The notes beneath the pieces are model-generated. The model was not told where the DNA came from, did not search any database, and saw only the letters and a list, made by a program, of their open reading frames with translations. DNA of 64,000 bases from Loktanella atrilutea (GTDB taxonomy: Bacteria > Pseudomonadota > Alphaproteobacteria > Rhodobacterales > Rhodobacteraceae), in the NCBI RefSeq assembly GCF_900128995.1, contig NZ_FQUE01000001.1, positions 558,001 to 622,000 of the forward strand, written 5' to 3'. Made by a program: the position numbers and the translations under genes. This document shows positions 52,721 to 62,508 of the stretch, piece after piece (positions within the stretch are counted from its first letter, which is position 1; every line of letters begins with the position of its first letter).

Positions 52721-53539
52721 TTGGAAAACATGACGTTGCTGTTGTCGATGGGGGCCCTTCTGCTGGCCATCGGTGCCTTTGCCGGTGTGCTTGCGGGACT
52801 GCTGGGCGTGGGAGGCGGAATCATCCTCGTCCCCGCGTTCTTCTATGCCTTCAGCGCGCTGGGCTTCGGCAGCCCGCAGCTGATGCAGATGTGCCTCGCC
52901 ACCTCACTGGCGACGATCATCGTCACCAGCCTGCGGTCGCTGAATGCCCATAACAAGAAGGGCGCCGTCGACTGGACGATCCTGCGCACCTGGGCGCCGG
53001 GCATCGTGATCGGCGCGATCGTCGGCGTCTTCCTCGTGGCGAGTTTGCGCACCCTGTCGCTGCAGCTGATCTTTGGCGGGCTGGCCATCGCCATCGGCCT
53101 GTGGATGACGTTTGGCAGCAACAGCTGGCGCATCGCGCAGGCGATGCCGACCGGCCTGGCCCGCGCGGCACTGTCACCGCTGCTTGGCTTTCTGTCGGTC
53201 CTGATGGGCATCGGCGGGGGGTCCTTCGGCGTGCCGGTGATGAGCCTTTACAACACCCCGATCCACCGGGCGGTGGCGACCGCCGCCGGCTTCGGCGTGC
53301 TGATCGCCGTGCCTTCGGTCATCGTGCTGCTGTTTAAGGACGTCGCCGTGGCGCCGCCCTTTACCGTGGGATCGGTGAACTTCGTGGCCTTCGGCCTTGT
53401 CGTCGCCATGACGCTGATCACCGCACCCTGGGGTGCCGCGCTGGCGCACAGGACCGATGCCAACCGGCTGAAGCGGGTGTTCGGCGTGTTTCTGGTGCTG
53501 GTGGCGCTGAACATGCTGCGCAAGGCGGTCGGCTGGTAG
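52721..53539 (+). CDS. TauE/SafE family (TSUP) membrane transporter
   Basis: A 272-aa inner-membrane protein of the sulfite exporter TauE/SafE family, with about eight helices. The N-terminal repeat has GVLAGLLGVGGGIILVPAFFYAF and the C-terminal repeat GFLSVLMGIGGGSFGVPVMSLY, the two characteristic glycine-rich halves. Family members export sulfite, sulfoacetate or other organosulfonates; the substrate here is unknown. TTG start at 52721 behind GAGGGA, or ATG at 52730. Confidence 0.9.
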   Translation: MENMTLLLSMGALLLAIGAFAGVLAGLLGVGGGIILVPAFFYAFSALGFGSPQLMQMCLATSLATIIVTSLRSLNAHNKKGAVDWTILRTWAPGIVIGAIVGVFLVASLRTLSLQLIFGGLAIAIGLWMTFGSNSWRIAQAMPTGLARAALSPLLGFLSVLMGIGGGSFGVPVMSLYNTPIHRAVATAAGFGVLIAVPSVIVLLFKDVAVAPPFTVGSVNFVAFGLVVAMTLITAPWGAALAHRTDANRLKRVFGVFLVLVALNMLRKAVGW

Positions 53540-53682
53540 GGCCGGCACTGGCAGACAGACGCGCATCACCCACGGTCAGTTGACCACTTGCCGCTTTTCA
53601 TCAAGGGTCTGCGCGCGTATGTGAGGGGTGCCTCAATCACCCCCGCGTCGCGGACACGGGATTCCGCCATAGGAGAGATGAC

Positions 53683-53895
53683 ATGCTGAATAACATCGGG
53701 CTTCCGGGCCTTCTTCTGATTGCCGTCGTGGTCCTCGTCCTGTTCGGACGCGGCAAGATCTCGTCCCTGATGGGCGAAGTCGGCAAGGGCATCACCGCCT
53801 TCAAGCGCGGCGTCGACGACGGCAAGAAAGAGCTCGACGACAGCTTTGCCGACGCCCGCGACGTCACGCCAGACGCGAAAAAAGACAACGTCTAA
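53683..53895 (+). CDS. tatA: Sec-independent translocase subunit TatA
   Basis: Pore-forming component of the Tat export system for folded proteins. The 70-aa protein has one membrane helix ([20 protein letters not shown] with the conserved FG after the helix). An amphipathic helix ([19 protein letters not shown]) and an acidic tail follow. First gene of tatABC, behind GGAGAGATGAC. Confidence 0.96.
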   Translation: MLNNIGLPGLLLIAVVVLVLFGRGKISSLMGEVGKGITAFKRGVDDGKKELDDSFADARDVTPDAKKDNV

Positions 53896-53916
53896 ACACC
53901 GGCCGGGGGTGCCCAT

Positions 53917-54531
53917 ATGTTCGGCCTAGGCTGGAGCGAGATGATCCTTATCGGGATCGTGGCCCTGATCGTGATCGGGCCGAAGGACCTGCCGAACATG
54001 TTCCGGGAACTGGGGCGCATGAGCGGCAAGGCCCGTGCCATGGCGTCCGAATTCCAGAGGGCCATGGAATCCGCCGCCGACGACAGCGGCATGAAGGACA
54101 TCAGCAAGTCGATCCAGGCCGCCGCGAACCCCGCGAAATTCGGCACCGACAAGCTGAAGTCCGCGGCCGGCATGACCCACAAGCCCGGGTCCGAAACCGC
54201 CAAGCTGTCCGAGGAACGTCAGGCCGCCAAGGACAAGATCGCCGCCGCCACCGCCCGCGCCGCGGAGGAGCGGCGCGCCCGCGAACTGGCCGCCGCCGAT
54301 GCGGCCGAGATGTCGGAAGAGCCGGAACCCGTCGAAAGCCCCCGCGCCGCCGCCGTGACCGCGGCGGTGGAGGCGGCCCCCGCAACGCAGGCCGAGGCGC
54401 CGACGCCGGTCGCGAAAGCCAAGCCAAAAGCGAAGGCGGTGCCCAAGGCCAAGCCGGCGGCGGCCACGTCAAAGACGACGGCCAAGCCCGCGAAACCACG
54501 CGCGAAAAAGACTCCGGCAGGTGACGCATGA
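53917..54531 (+). CDS. tatB: Sec-independent translocase subunit TatB
   Basis: Substrate-receptor partner of TatC. The 204-aa protein opens with [27 protein letters not shown] (membrane helix, Glu8 and the GPKDLP motif). An amphipathic helix follows, then a long Ala/Lys/Pro-rich cytoplasmic tail (about residues 95-204). It overlaps tatC by 4 nt. Confidence 0.95.
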   Translation: MFGLGWSEMILIGIVALIVIGPKDLPNMFRELGRMSGKARAMASEFQRAMESAADDSGMKDISKSIQAAANPAKFGTDKLKSAAGMTHKPGSETAKLSEERQAAKDKIAAATARAAEERRARELAAADAAEMSEEPEPVESPRAAAVTAAVEAAPATQAEAPTPVAKAKPKAKAVPKAKPAAATSKTTAKPAKPRAKKTPAGDA

Positions 54532-55406
54532 CGACCGCTGACGACCTCGAGGACAGCGCCGCGCCCCTGATCGAACATCTGGCAGAGCTGCGCTCGCGCC
54601 TGATCCGTTCGCTTCTGGCATTCGTCGTCGGCATGGTGATCTGCTTCACCGTCTGGAATCCGATCTTCGATTTCCTGACCCGCCCGCTCTGCACCGCCCT
54701 CGACGCCGAGGGGCAGGACTGCGGGTTGATCTTCATCGCGCTGGAGGAAGGCTTCTTCGTCGCGATCCAGATTTCGCTACTGGGCGGGCTCTGCCTGTCG
54801 TTTCCTTACATCGGCTACCAGATGTGGCGCTTTGTGGCGCCGGGCCTTTACAAGTCCGAAAAGGGCGCCTTCCTGCCGTTCCTGATCGCCTCGCCCTTCA
54901 TGTTCTTCCTCGGCGCGGCCTTCGCCTACTACGTGATCACGCCGCTGGCCTTCAATTTCTTCCTCGGCTTCCAGCAGGGCGGTGTCCTGACGGACGGTCC
55001 CGACGTCACCACCCAGGCCGCCGGGCTGCTGTTCCAGGGCTCGGCCAAGGCCTACCTGAACCTGACGATCAAGTTCATCGTGGCCTTCGGGTTGTGCTTC
55101 CAGCTACCCGTCTTGCTGACCCTGATGGGCAAGGCCGGTCTGGTCAGCGCCGCCGGCCTGCGCAACACGCGCAAGTATGCGGTCGTCGGCATCCTGATCA
55201 TGGCCGCCGTCGCCACCCCGCCGGATGTGGTCAGCCAGGTCATCCTCTTCACGGTGATCTACGGTCTCTACGAGATCTCGATCCAGCTTGTCGCCCGGAT
55301 CGAGCGGATCCGCCTTGCGGACCTGCGGGCCGAGGGGATCGTGGGTGAGGACGAGGACGAGTTCGGCAACCCGCTGCACCCGGTGGACGAGGACGAAAAA
55401 CCTTGA
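54528..55406 (+). CDS. tatC: Sec-independent translocase subunit TatC
   Basis: Core receptor of the Tat system, binding the twin-arginine signal. The 292-aa protein has six membrane helices, the N-terminal [31 protein letters not shown] (periplasmic-side conserved Glu), [21 protein letters not shown] and the late [25 protein letters not shown]. It ends in an acidic tail. It overlaps the DUF815 gene by 4 nt. Confidence 0.96.
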   Translation: MTTADDLEDSAAPLIEHLAELRSRLIRSLLAFVVGMVICFTVWNPIFDFLTRPLCTALDAEGQDCGLIFIALEEGFFVAIQISLLGGLCLSFPYIGYQMWRFVAPGLYKSEKGAFLPFLIASPFMFFLGAAFAYYVITPLAFNFFLGFQQGGVLTDGPDVTTQAAGLLFQGSAKAYLNLTIKFIVAFGLCFQLPVLLTLMGKAGLVSAAGLRNTRKYAVVGILIMAAVATPPDVVSQVILFTVIYGLYEISIQLVARIERIRLADLRAEGIVGEDEDEFGNPLHPVDEDEKP

Positions 55407-56245
55407 CGGATCCCCTTCAACGGATCGCCGCGGCCCTGGAACGGCTGCGGCCGGGCCCTGCCGCAGCCCCCGACTTCGACGCGGCCGGGGCCTTCGTCTG
55501 GCACGCCGACCCGGATCGCCTCGATCCCGTGACACGCGTGTCCCGCATCGATGTTGGTCTTCTGGTCGGGATCGACCGGTCGCGCGACACGTTGATGGCC
55601 AATACCGAACGCTTCGCCCGCGGGCTGCCCGCGAACAACGCCTTGCTCTGGGGTGCGCGGGGCATGGGGAAATCAAGTCTCGTCAAGGCGATCCACGGGA
55701 AACTTCACGCAGAATACCCGCACCTCAAGATCATCGAGATCCAGCGCGAGGACCTGCCCAGCATCGGCCGCCTCCTGCACCTGCTCCGGCACGCGTCACA
55801 GCGTTTCGTCCTGTTCTGTGACGACCTGTCGTTCAGTCACGACGACAGCCACTACAAGTCGCTGAAGGCGGTGCTGGACGGCGGCATCGAGGGGCGGCCC
55901 GAAAACGTGATCCTCTACGCCACGTCGAACCGACGGCACCTGATGCCGCGCGACATGATCGAGAACGAGCGCGCCACCGCCATCACGCCCGGCGAGGCGG
56001 TAGAGGAAAAGGTGAGCCTGTCGGACCGCTTCGGCCTGTGGCTGGGGTTCCATCCCTGCGATCAGGATCAGTATCTTGCGATGATCCGCGGCTACGTCGA
56101 CGCGCATGGCATCGAGATCGACGACGCTACCCTGCGGGCCGAGGCGATCGAGTGGCAGGCCACCCGTGGCAGCCGTTCGGGCCGGGTCGCATGGCAGTAT
56201 TTCACCGATCTCGCCGGCAGGCGGGGCGTGAGACCCCAGCCCTAG
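55403..56245 (+). CDS. DUF815 family ATP-binding protein
   Basis: A 280-aa AAA-type ATPase of the DUF815 family. Walker A is [16 protein letters not shown], Walker [15 protein letters not shown], sensor region [16 protein letters not shown], and then [20 protein letters not shown]. The role is unknown; it is commonly next to tat genes in related genomes. TTG start at 55403 overlaps the tatC stop by 4 nt, so it is co-translated with the translocase. Confidence 0.88.
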   Translation: MTDPLQRIAAALERLRPGPAAAPDFDAAGAFVWHADPDRLDPVTRVSRIDVGLLVGIDRSRDTLMANTERFARGLPANNALLWGARGMGKSSLVKAIHGKLHAEYPHLKIIEIQREDLPSIGRLLHLLRHASQRFVLFCDDLSFSHDDSHYKSLKAVLDGGIEGRPENVILYATSNRRHLMPRDMIENERATAITPGEAVEEKVSLSDRFGLWLGFHPCDQDQYLAMIRGYVDAHGIEIDDATLRAEAIEWQATRGSRSGRVAWQYFTDLAGRRGVRPQP

Positions 56246-56276
56246 TGCGCATTGCTGGCCCGATCCATCCCGACCG

Positions 56277-56329
56277 CGCCAGTCCTCGCTTTTTTCCAAA
56301 TACTCCCCGCGGAGCGTCCGGCGCCGATC
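56277..56329 (-). repeat. Dispersed intergenic repeat, copy 2
   Basis: On the minus strand a GC-rich segment is followed by GCGGGGAGTATTTGGAAAAAAG, split here into its G-rich core and A-run, directly after the stop of the LytM lipoprotein gene. It shares the core GGGxxTATTT plus purine tail with copies near 25290 and 60690. Confidence 0.5.
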
Positions 56330-57571
56330 CTACAGAAAATCGTTCGGATCGACGGATTCCAGTCCGCGCCGCACCTCGAAGTGGACGAAGCTCGGGCTGC
56401 CCGCCTTCACCTTGCCCAGCGTGCCGCCGCGCGAGACGGAATCGCCCTTCGACACGCTCAGCCCCTCGAGGTTGGTGTAGACCGTCAGCAGCCCGCCCGC
56501 GTGCTTGACCACGACGATCGCCGTGCCGCTGGTGTCTGTGGTGACCGCGGCCACGGTCCCCGCATCGGCGGCCTTGACGGCCGTCCCCGCGGGTGCGCCG
56601 ATGTCGATGCCCTCGTTCTTGCCGGGGGCGTAGTCGCGGATGACGCTGCCGGCGACGGGGCGCACGAACTGCCCGTCATCGGCCGGCGCAGGCGCCGGCG
56701 TCGGTGTGGCGGCGGCTGCGGGTTCGGGTGTCGGCGCCGGTGTCGCGGCGCGCGGCGGGGCGGCGTCCAGTACGGGCGCCGGCGGCACCGCGGCGACGGG
56801 CAACGGGGCAGAGGGGTTTTCCGAGGGCAGGGGTGCTGCGGCCGAGGGCGGCACCGGCGATCCGCTGCCCTGTCCAGGTGCCACGAGCGGCCCGCCGGTG
56901 GGGTCCGCCGGACGGTCGTTCTGCGGGATCAGCAGGTATTGTCCGTCGCGCACCTCGAGATTCCCGCTCAACCCGTTCCACGACGCCAGCGTCTCGACCG
57001 GCACGTTGTAAAGCCGGCTGATCGAGAAGGCCGTCTCGCCCGGCTGGACCTTGTGCCGGATCGGCTCGGCGCCGGTGACGCCCCCCGCCGGGATCGGGGC
57101 CAGACCACCCTGCAAGGGGGGGGTGCTGGCCGCTCGGTCCAGCGCCGTTGTGGCGATGGCACTGACATCCACCGGCTGGATCGGCCCGGTGCTGACCGCG
57201 CCGGTCGCGGGCGACGGCTCTGCCACGCGGCCGGGCAGGGCCACGACCTCGCCCTGCTGCAGGGCCTTGTCGGTGGGCGCGCCGTTGAAGCTTGCCAGCG
57301 CCGCGGCGTCGAGCCCCAGCCGCCCGGCGATGCTGCCGATGGTGTCGCCACGCCGCGCCACGACCACCTGATAGCCGGGGTAGGAGATGATGCCGCGATC
57401 ATCCGGCTGCGGCCGGTCCGGCAGATTGGCCACCGCGGGCGAGGTGTCGAAACCGCCCGCCTGGTCGCGCAGGTCGAGGTCCGGCAGGCCGCCGGCACAC
57501 CCGGCCAGAAGGGCCGCGACAGAGGCGGTCAGCGCCAGACGGCGCGCTGCGGTGATCGTGGTCGAACTCAT
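56330..57571 (-). CDS. LysM/LytM (M23) lipoprotein, probably a non-catalytic amidase activator
   Basis: A 413-aa envelope lipoprotein. Signal peptide with lipobox LLAGC (Cys25), two LysM peptidoglycan-binding modules (about 66-110, with VARRGDTIGSIAGRLGL; about 171-215, with VQPGETAFSISRLYNV). A Pro/Ala linker and a C-terminal LytM domain follow. The first zinc His of active M23 enzymes is replaced (NEGIDIGAPAG), while the late HFEVRRG His remains. This pattern matches NlpD/EnvC-type factors that activate cell-separation amidases rather than cutting murein themselves. Confidence 0.88.
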   Translation of the reverse strand: MSSTTITAARRLALTASVAALLAGCAGGLPDLDLRDQAGGFDTSPAVANLPDRPQPDDRGIISYPGYQVVVARRGDTIGSIAGRLGLDAAALASFNGAPTDKALQQGEVVALPGRVAEPSPATGAVSTGPIQPVDVSAIATTALDRAASTPPLQGGLAPIPAGGVTGAEPIRHKVQPGETAFSISRLYNVPVETLASWNGLSGNLEVRDGQYLLIPQNDRPADPTGGPLVAPGQGSGSPVPPSAAAPLPSENPSAPLPVAAVPPAPVLDAAPPRAATPAPTPEPAAAATPTPAPAPADDGQFVRPVAGSVIRDYAPGKNEGIDIGAPAGTAVKAADAGTVAAVTTDTSGTAIVVVKHAGGLLTVYTNLEGLSVSKGDSVSRGGTLGKVKAGSPSFVHFEVRRGLESVDPNDFL

Positions 57572-57642
57572 GGCTCTGGTCCTGTCATGGCTATGCCGCG
57601 CGTCGGGCGAGAGTGCCCCGTCAAGAGGGCGTCGCCCCGGTT

Positions 57643-58281
57643 CTAGTCCTGACCGATCCCCTCGATCAAGGGCACAAACCGGACCGGGCGCAATTCCTCG
57701 TAGTCAAAGCCTTTTTCAAGCCGTGTAACGCGGATCAGGCTTTGCACCGTGTCGGACTGTCCGACCGGCAGCACCATGATCCCGCCGGTGCGCAGCTGCG
57801 CCAGCAGCGGCCCCGGAGGGTCCTCTGCCGCGGCGGTCAGCAGGATGCGGTCGAAGGGCGCCTGTTCGGCAAGGCCGAAGCTGCCGTCGGCGGTGATCGC
57901 GGTGATATTGGCGATACCCATCGCGTCGAACACGCCCTGCGCCTCCGTCACCAGCCGCTTGAAGCGGTCGATGGTGTAGACCCGCCGCGCCAGCTGGCTG
58001 AGGATCGCCGCCTGATAGCCAGACCCGGTGCCGATCTCCAGCACCTTGTGGCGCGGCTGGACATCCAGCGCCTGCGTCATCAGGCCGACGACGGACGGCT
58101 GGCTGATGGTCTGGCCGCAGGCGATGGGCAGGGGCGTATCCTCGTAGGCGCGTTCGGCGAAGAGGCCGCGCAGGAACGCGGCCCGGTCGATCCGTTCCAT
58201 GGCGGTCAGCACGCGGGCGTTGGTGACGCCCTTGCTGCGCAGGGCAAACAGGAATTGCATCTTGGTCTGTGCGTCCGTCAC
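57643..58281 (-). CDS. pcm: Protein-L-isoaspartate O-methyltransferase
   Basis: Repairs isoaspartyl damage using S-adenosylmethionine. The protein is 212 aa from the GTG at 58281, which overlaps the surE stop (GTGA); a GTG at 58293 would add 4 residues. Motifs: the substrate loop [14 protein letters not shown], the SAM motif [15 protein letters not shown], and [18 protein letters not shown]. pcm-surE pairing is classic. Confidence 0.94.
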   Translation of the reverse strand: MTDAQTKMQFLFALRSKGVTNARVLTAMERIDRAAFLRGLFAERAYEDTPLPIACGQTISQPSVVGLMTQALDVQPRHKVLEIGTGSGYQAAILSQLARRVYTIDRFKRLVTEAQGVFDAMGIANITAITADGSFGLAEQAPFDRILLTAAAEDPPGPLLAQLRTGGIMVLPVGQSDTVQSLIRVTRLEKGFDYEELRPVRFVPLIEGIGQD

Positions 58282-59072
58282 CCGCCCTGACACCCGAACC
58301 GGTCCGACAACCTGTCGAAGGCATCATGCGCCGTCAGGTCGCAGCGCAGCGGGGTGACCGAAACATAGTCGTCAAGGTTCGCCGCCGCATCCGTCCCCTC
58401 CGCCGTGCGGGTCTGCTGGTCACCGCCGCGCACCCACAGGAACCTGCGGCCAGAAGGCGCCACCTGCGCCTCGACCCGGTGATGCACGCCGCGCCGCAGG
58501 CCCTGCTTCGTCAGGCGCATGCCACGCACCTCTGCCGCCGGCACCGGCGGGAAGTTCACGTTGTAGAACAGCGGGTAGTCGTCGCCGTCCCAGTACGTGT
58601 CGTCCATCAGGCGGCGCAGCACCGCGGCGCCGGCAGAAGCGGCCTCGAAGGGATCCGCCAGCCGCGCGTTACGGGGACCGTAGAACTGCGACAGGGCGAT
58701 CGACCGATAGCCCTGCAGCGCGCCTTCCATCGCGGCGCCGATAGTGCCCGAGTAGAGCACGTTCTCGGCCGCGTTGTTGCCGCGGTTCACGCCGGACAGG
58801 ATCAGATCAGGCGGCGCATCCGCCATAACATCGTAGATCCCGGCCAGCACGCAGTCCGCAGGCGTGCCTTCGGCGGCAAAGCGGCGCGGGCCGAATTCCG
58901 AGATCATCGTGGGATGGGTGTAGCTGATGCAGTGTCCCACTCCCGACTGTTCGAAGGCGGGGGCGACGGTCCAGACCTCTCCTTCCGGCCCGGCGAGGTC
59001 GCGGGCAAGGGCGTCAAGTACGACAAGGCCCGGGGCATTGATGCCGTCGTCATTGGTGATGAGGATGCGCAT
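58278..59072 (-). CDS. surE: 5'/3'-nucleotidase SurE
   Basis: Metal-dependent survival-protein phosphatase acting on nucleoside monophosphates. The 264-aa protein has the metal-binding [25 protein letters not shown], the [28 protein letters not shown] active-site region (adjoining motifs) and FYNVNFPP. Coupled to pcm. Confidence 0.95.
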   Translation of the reverse strand: MRILITNDDGINAPGLVVLDALARDLAGPEGEVWTVAPAFEQSGVGHCISYTHPTMISEFGPRRFAAEGTPADCVLAGIYDVMADAPPDLILSGVNRGNNAAENVLYSGTIGAAMEGALQGYRSIALSQFYGPRNARLADPFEAASAGAAVLRRLMDDTYWDGDDYPLFYNVNFPPVPAAEVRGMRLTKQGLRRGVHHRVEAQVAPSGRRFLWVRGGDQQTRTAEGTDAAANLDDYVSVTPLRCDLTAHDAFDRLSDRFGCQGG

Positions 59073-59168
59073 GAAGGTCCCGGTTGGTCTGGTCGTGGCA
59101 GGCTAGGACAGGGGGCGCGGATCGGCAAGATGCGGTCACGCTTTCCGCGGCATTGTGGCTTTGGGGAA

Positions 59169-59813
59169 TCAGCCCCGGATGGCGTCCAGCAGGCGCAGGG
59201 CCTCGTCCTCGGGTGGGGTCAGGGCGGACCGGTCCTCTCCGGGAAAGAAGCGCGCGCGCAAGGCGGTGGGCATCGGCGCCGGAGCGACGAGCGTGACCCG
59301 CGGCCCGGTGCGGGCGGTCTCTGCCTGCCACGACCGCACGAGGGCGAGCTGCGCTGCCTTGGTGGCACCGTAGGTGCCGTAGAACTTCTGCCCCACCACG
59401 TCGTCATCGCAGAAGACCGCATGCCCCGCAGTGCCCAGCAAGGGCGCCACATAGGACATCAGCCGCTGCGTCGCCGTCACGTTGACATCCAGCGATGATG
59501 CGAAATCCTTCGGCGCGATGTGGCTGGCCGGGGCCAGTGGTCCCGCGTGGATCGCCGTATGCACCCAAAGGTCGAGACGCCCCCAGCGGTCGTGGATGCC
59601 GCGGCATAGCTGCTGCATGGCGGCATCGACGGTCACGTCCATCGGGGCGAGCGTCGCCTGTCCGCCCTTCGCCTGTATCGCGTCGTCAAGCTCTTCCAGC
59701 GCCCCCACGGTGCGTGCGACGGCGACGATGTGAAACGCGGGCGCCAGCGCCTTGGCGATGGCCGCGCCGAACCCGCGCGAGGCGCCGGTGATAAGGGCAA
59801 TCCTGTCAGTCAT
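59169..59813 (-). CDS. SDR family oxidoreductase
   Basis: A 214-aa short-chain dehydrogenase. The cofactor motif is TGASRGFGAAI; after strand 4 the usual NNAG reads HTAI, and the catalytic Tyr-Lys is in YGATKAAQ. The Ser position is unclear (HAVFCDDD), so activity may be altered. Similar YciK-like proteins occur next to purF in related genomes. Substrate unknown. Confidence 0.85.
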   Translation of the reverse strand: MTDRIALITGASRGFGAAIAKALAPAFHIVAVARTVGALEELDDAIQAKGGQATLAPMDVTVDAAMQQLCRGIHDRWGRLDLWVHTAIHAGPLAPASHIAPKDFASSLDVNVTATQRLMSYVAPLLGTAGHAVFCDDDVVGQKFYGTYGATKAAQLALVRSWQAETARTGPRVTLVAPAPMPTALRARFFPGEDRSALTPPEDEALRLLDAIRG

Positions 59814-59855
59814 GGCAGCGTCTTTGCCCCAGGGGGCCGGCGCTGTCCAGTGGCA

Positions 59856-60110
59856 TCAGGCGGCGTCTGGCAGTGTCAGCTCGTATGTCCGCCCGCGATG
59901 GTCGCGCAGTTGGACCTGACGGTCGGTGATCGCGAGGATCGTCAAGCCGGCCACACGATCTCCGGCGGCGATCTTGTGGATTTCGCCCTTGCCGGTGCGG
60001 ATCAGGGCGGTGTCGCCCTGCGGCCCGGTGAAAAGGCCGATCACGGTGATCGCGTCAAGCTGCAGTTTCGTGGTGCTCTGCGCCATCTGGCCTACGGTCT
60101 TGGCAGTCAT
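59856..60110 (-). CDS. Small PilP-like hypothetical protein
   Basis: An 84-aa protein from the ATG at 60110; an ATG at 60143 would add 11 residues. The C-terminal half TALIRTGKGEIHKIAAGDRVAGLTILAI resembles the small beta-barrel of PilP/GspC-type proteins (nucleation of a basic loop, then GDxVxGxxVxxI). No signal peptide or membrane helix is seen, so it is not a normal pilus protein. Unknown function. Confidence 0.65.
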   Translation of the reverse strand: MTAKTVGQMAQSTTKLQLDAITVIGLFTGPQGDTALIRTGKGEIHKIAAGDRVAGLTILAITDRQVQLRDHRGRTYELTLPDAA

Positions 60111-60257
60111 GTCGTCATGTCCCATCAGGTTCGCCGGGGACATGCGACAGGAGCGGGGGGATGAAAAGGGCAGGCGGGCCGGGCACCGGTCAGGCCGCAG
60201 GATCCTGCCGGTCCAGTGCCGCCGGACGGCCGGAACCAGCCGATCCGGTCCCGCGGT

Positions 60258-60659
60258 CTAGCCGAACAGCGGCGATCCGTCTTCCTTGCGCAGCGGCCCG
60301 GTCGGCTGGCGTTCCAGCAGCGGCAGCACCGCCTCGGACGGGCGGCACAGGGCCACGCCCCTTGGCGTGCAGACGATGGGTCGGTTCACGAGGATCGGAT
60401 GCGCCACCATCGCCTCCAGCAGCGCGTCCTCGCTGATGGCGGGATCGGTCAGGCCCATCTCCTCGGCCGGGGACTTCGACACGCGCAGGGCATCGCGCGC
60501 GGTGAGTCCCGCCACGGCGAAAAGCGCCAACAGTTGCGGCCTTGTCCAGCCCGCCGTCAGGTAGTCCACCACGACCGGCTCCGTCCCGGTCGCGCGAATC
60601 GCCGCCAGGACGTTGCGGGACGTGCCGCAGTCAGGATTGTGAAAAATGACCGTCGCCAT
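60258..60659 (-). CDS. arsC: Arsenate reductase, glutaredoxin-coupled (ArsC family)
   Basis: A 133-aa protein with the nucleophile Cys in FHNPDCGTSRNVL, the LTARDALRVSKSPAEEMGL region (Arg of the anion site), and HPILVNRPIV with the second Arg. It reduces arsenate with glutathione/glutaredoxin. No arsenic operon genes surround it, so the physiological role may be general. Confidence 0.9.
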   Translation of the reverse strand: MATVIFHNPDCGTSRNVLAAIRATGTEPVVVDYLTAGWTRPQLLALFAVAGLTARDALRVSKSPAEEMGLTDPAISEDALLEAMVAHPILVNRPIVCTPRGVALCRPSEAVLPLLERQPTGPLRKEDGSPLFG

Positions 60660-60661
60660 GG

Positions 60662-60737
60662 TCCCAGCCTTCTTCTCGTCGAAAATACCTCGGGGGGACG
60701 GCGCAGCCGGGGGGGCTGGCCCCCCGCCGACACCTGC
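60662..60737 (-). repeat. Dispersed intergenic repeat, copy 3
   Basis: On the minus strand: a hairpin GGGGGGC / GCCCCCC directly after the purF stop, a GC-rich spacer with GGCTGCGCCGTCC, then CCGAGGTATTTTCGAC and a purine-rich tail leading to arsC. This is the best-preserved copy of the short intergenic element. The hairpin may act in ending purF transcripts. Confidence 0.55.
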
Positions 60738-62261
60738 CTATTCCGCTGCCGTCCGCGTGATGAACCCGCGTTCGATCATGTCGGACGGCGCCACCGGATA
60801 ATCGCCCGAGAAACAGGCGTCGCAATACTGTGGCGATGTCGCGTCGCGGCCCCGCGCCTCGCCCACCGCGCGGTAGAGGCCGTCGAGCGAGATGAACTTC
60901 AGCGAATCCACGCCCAGATGATCGCGCATCTCGTCCTCGGTCATCGTCGCCGCCAACAGCTTCTCCCGCTCCGGCGTATCGACGCCATAGAAGCAGGGCC
61001 ATTGCGTCGGCGGGGACGCGATGCGGAAATGCACCTCGGCGGCGCCGGCTTCGAGGATCATCTCCTTGATCTTCTGGCTGGTGGTGCCGCGCACGACGCT
61101 GTCGTCGACGAGGATCACGCGCTTGCCGCGGATGAGGGCGCGGTTCACGTTCAGCTTCAGCCGCACGCCCATGTTGCGGATCTGCTCGGAAGGTTCGATG
61201 AAGGTCCGGCCCATGTACTGGTTGCGGATGATCCCCATGGCATAGGGAATGCCCGATTCCAGCGAAAAACCGATTGCCGCAGGCGTGCCGCTGTCGGGCA
61301 CCGGGCAGACGAGGTCGGCGTCCACCGGTGCCTCTTTCGCCAGTTCGCGCCCGATCGCCTCGCGCGTCTCATAGACCGACCGTCCACCGAGGATGCTGTC
61401 GGGACGGCTGAAATAGACGTGCTCGAAGATGCAGAACCGCGACTTGGCCCGGCGGAAGGGATAGTGCGACTGCACACCCTCCTCGGCAGAGATCACGACC
61501 ATCTCGCCCGGCTCGATCTCGCGCACGAAATCGGCGCCGACGATATCGAGAGCGCAGGTCTCCGACGACAGCACCCAGCCGTCGCCGAGCTTGCCCAGCA
61601 CCAGCGGGCGCACGCCTAGCGGGTCGCGGCAGCCGACCAACTTGGATTGCGTCATGGCAACGACCGAGAATGCACCCTCGACCTTGCGCAGCGCCTCTTC
61701 CATCCGGTCCGGGATCGTGCGGCCCATGGACCGCGCCATCAGGTGGATGATGCATTCCGAGTCGCTGGAGGACTGGAAGATCGAGCCGCGCTCGATCAGT
61801 TCGCGCCGCAGGGCGACCGCATTGGTGATGTTGCCGTTATGGGCGATGGCGGCACCGCCCATCGAGAATTCGCCGAAGAACGGCTGCACGTCGCGGATCG
61901 CCGTCTGGCCCTTGTGCCCGGCGGTCGAATAGCGGACGTGGCCGATGCCGATCTGGCCCGGAAGAAGCGCCATCATGTCGGCACTGGTGAAATTGTCGCG
62001 CACCAGACCCATGCGGCGGGCCTGATTGAAACCGGTGTGGCTGTCGTAGGTGACGATGCCGCCCGCTTCCTGCCCGCGGTGCTGCAGGGCGTGCAGGCCA
62101 AGCGCCACGAAATTGCTCGCCTCGGTGATGCCGACGACGCCGAAGACCCCGCACTCCTCGTGCAGCTTGTCGCCGTCCGGATCGAAGGGATGGGCCGGCA
62201 GGTCCGGGGCGCGGCCGGGACAGGCGGATGTCGGGGTGGCGGGGGAGGTCGCTTCTGGCAC
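60738..62261 (-). CDS. purF: Amidophosphoribosyltransferase
   Basis: First committed enzyme of de novo purine synthesis: PRPP plus glutamine gives phosphoribosylamine. The 507-aa protein carries an N-terminal propeptide of about 36 residues before the nucleophile Cys37 (HEECGVFGVVG), to be removed by processing. Glutaminase motifs are HRGQEAGGI, GHVRYSTAG and AHNGNITN; the PRPP loop is VILVDDSVVRGTTS. C-terminal SPQYCDACFSGDYP is typical. GTG start at 62261 behind GGAG. Confidence 0.95.
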   Translation of the reverse strand: MPEATSPATPTSACPGRAPDLPAHPFDPDGDKLHEECGVFGVVGITEASNFVALGLHALQHRGQEAGGIVTYDSHTGFNQARRMGLVRDNFTSADMMALLPGQIGIGHVRYSTAGHKGQTAIRDVQPFFGEFSMGGAAIAHNGNITNAVALRRELIERGSIFQSSSDSECIIHLMARSMGRTIPDRMEEALRKVEGAFSVVAMTQSKLVGCRDPLGVRPLVLGKLGDGWVLSSETCALDIVGADFVREIEPGEMVVISAEEGVQSHYPFRRAKSRFCIFEHVYFSRPDSILGGRSVYETREAIGRELAKEAPVDADLVCPVPDSGTPAAIGFSLESGIPYAMGIIRNQYMGRTFIEPSEQIRNMGVRLKLNVNRALIRGKRVILVDDSVVRGTTSQKIKEMILEAGAAEVHFRIASPPTQWPCFYGVDTPEREKLLAATMTEDEMRDHLGVDSLKFISLDGLYRAVGEARGRDATSPQYCDACFSGDYPVAPSDMIERGFITRTAAE

Positions 62262-62508
62262 GGGGCAGCTCCGAATCCTTGGAAGTTGGGCGCGTCTTAA
62301 CGCGTTCGCAGGGCGGTGTCACGAGACTGATACAGCACCCGGTATCACAAGGCAGGCAATATCGCCGCGATGCAGCGAATATGGGCACCGGCGGGACCCG
62401 TTGTAGCATGGGAACCTGCGACGCGGTGTCGCGTTGGATGTTGTGTAATTTTGAAAAGTCTCCACGGGTGGTTTATTACCCTGTCCTCCAGCCCATGTCA
62501 GGCCATCC

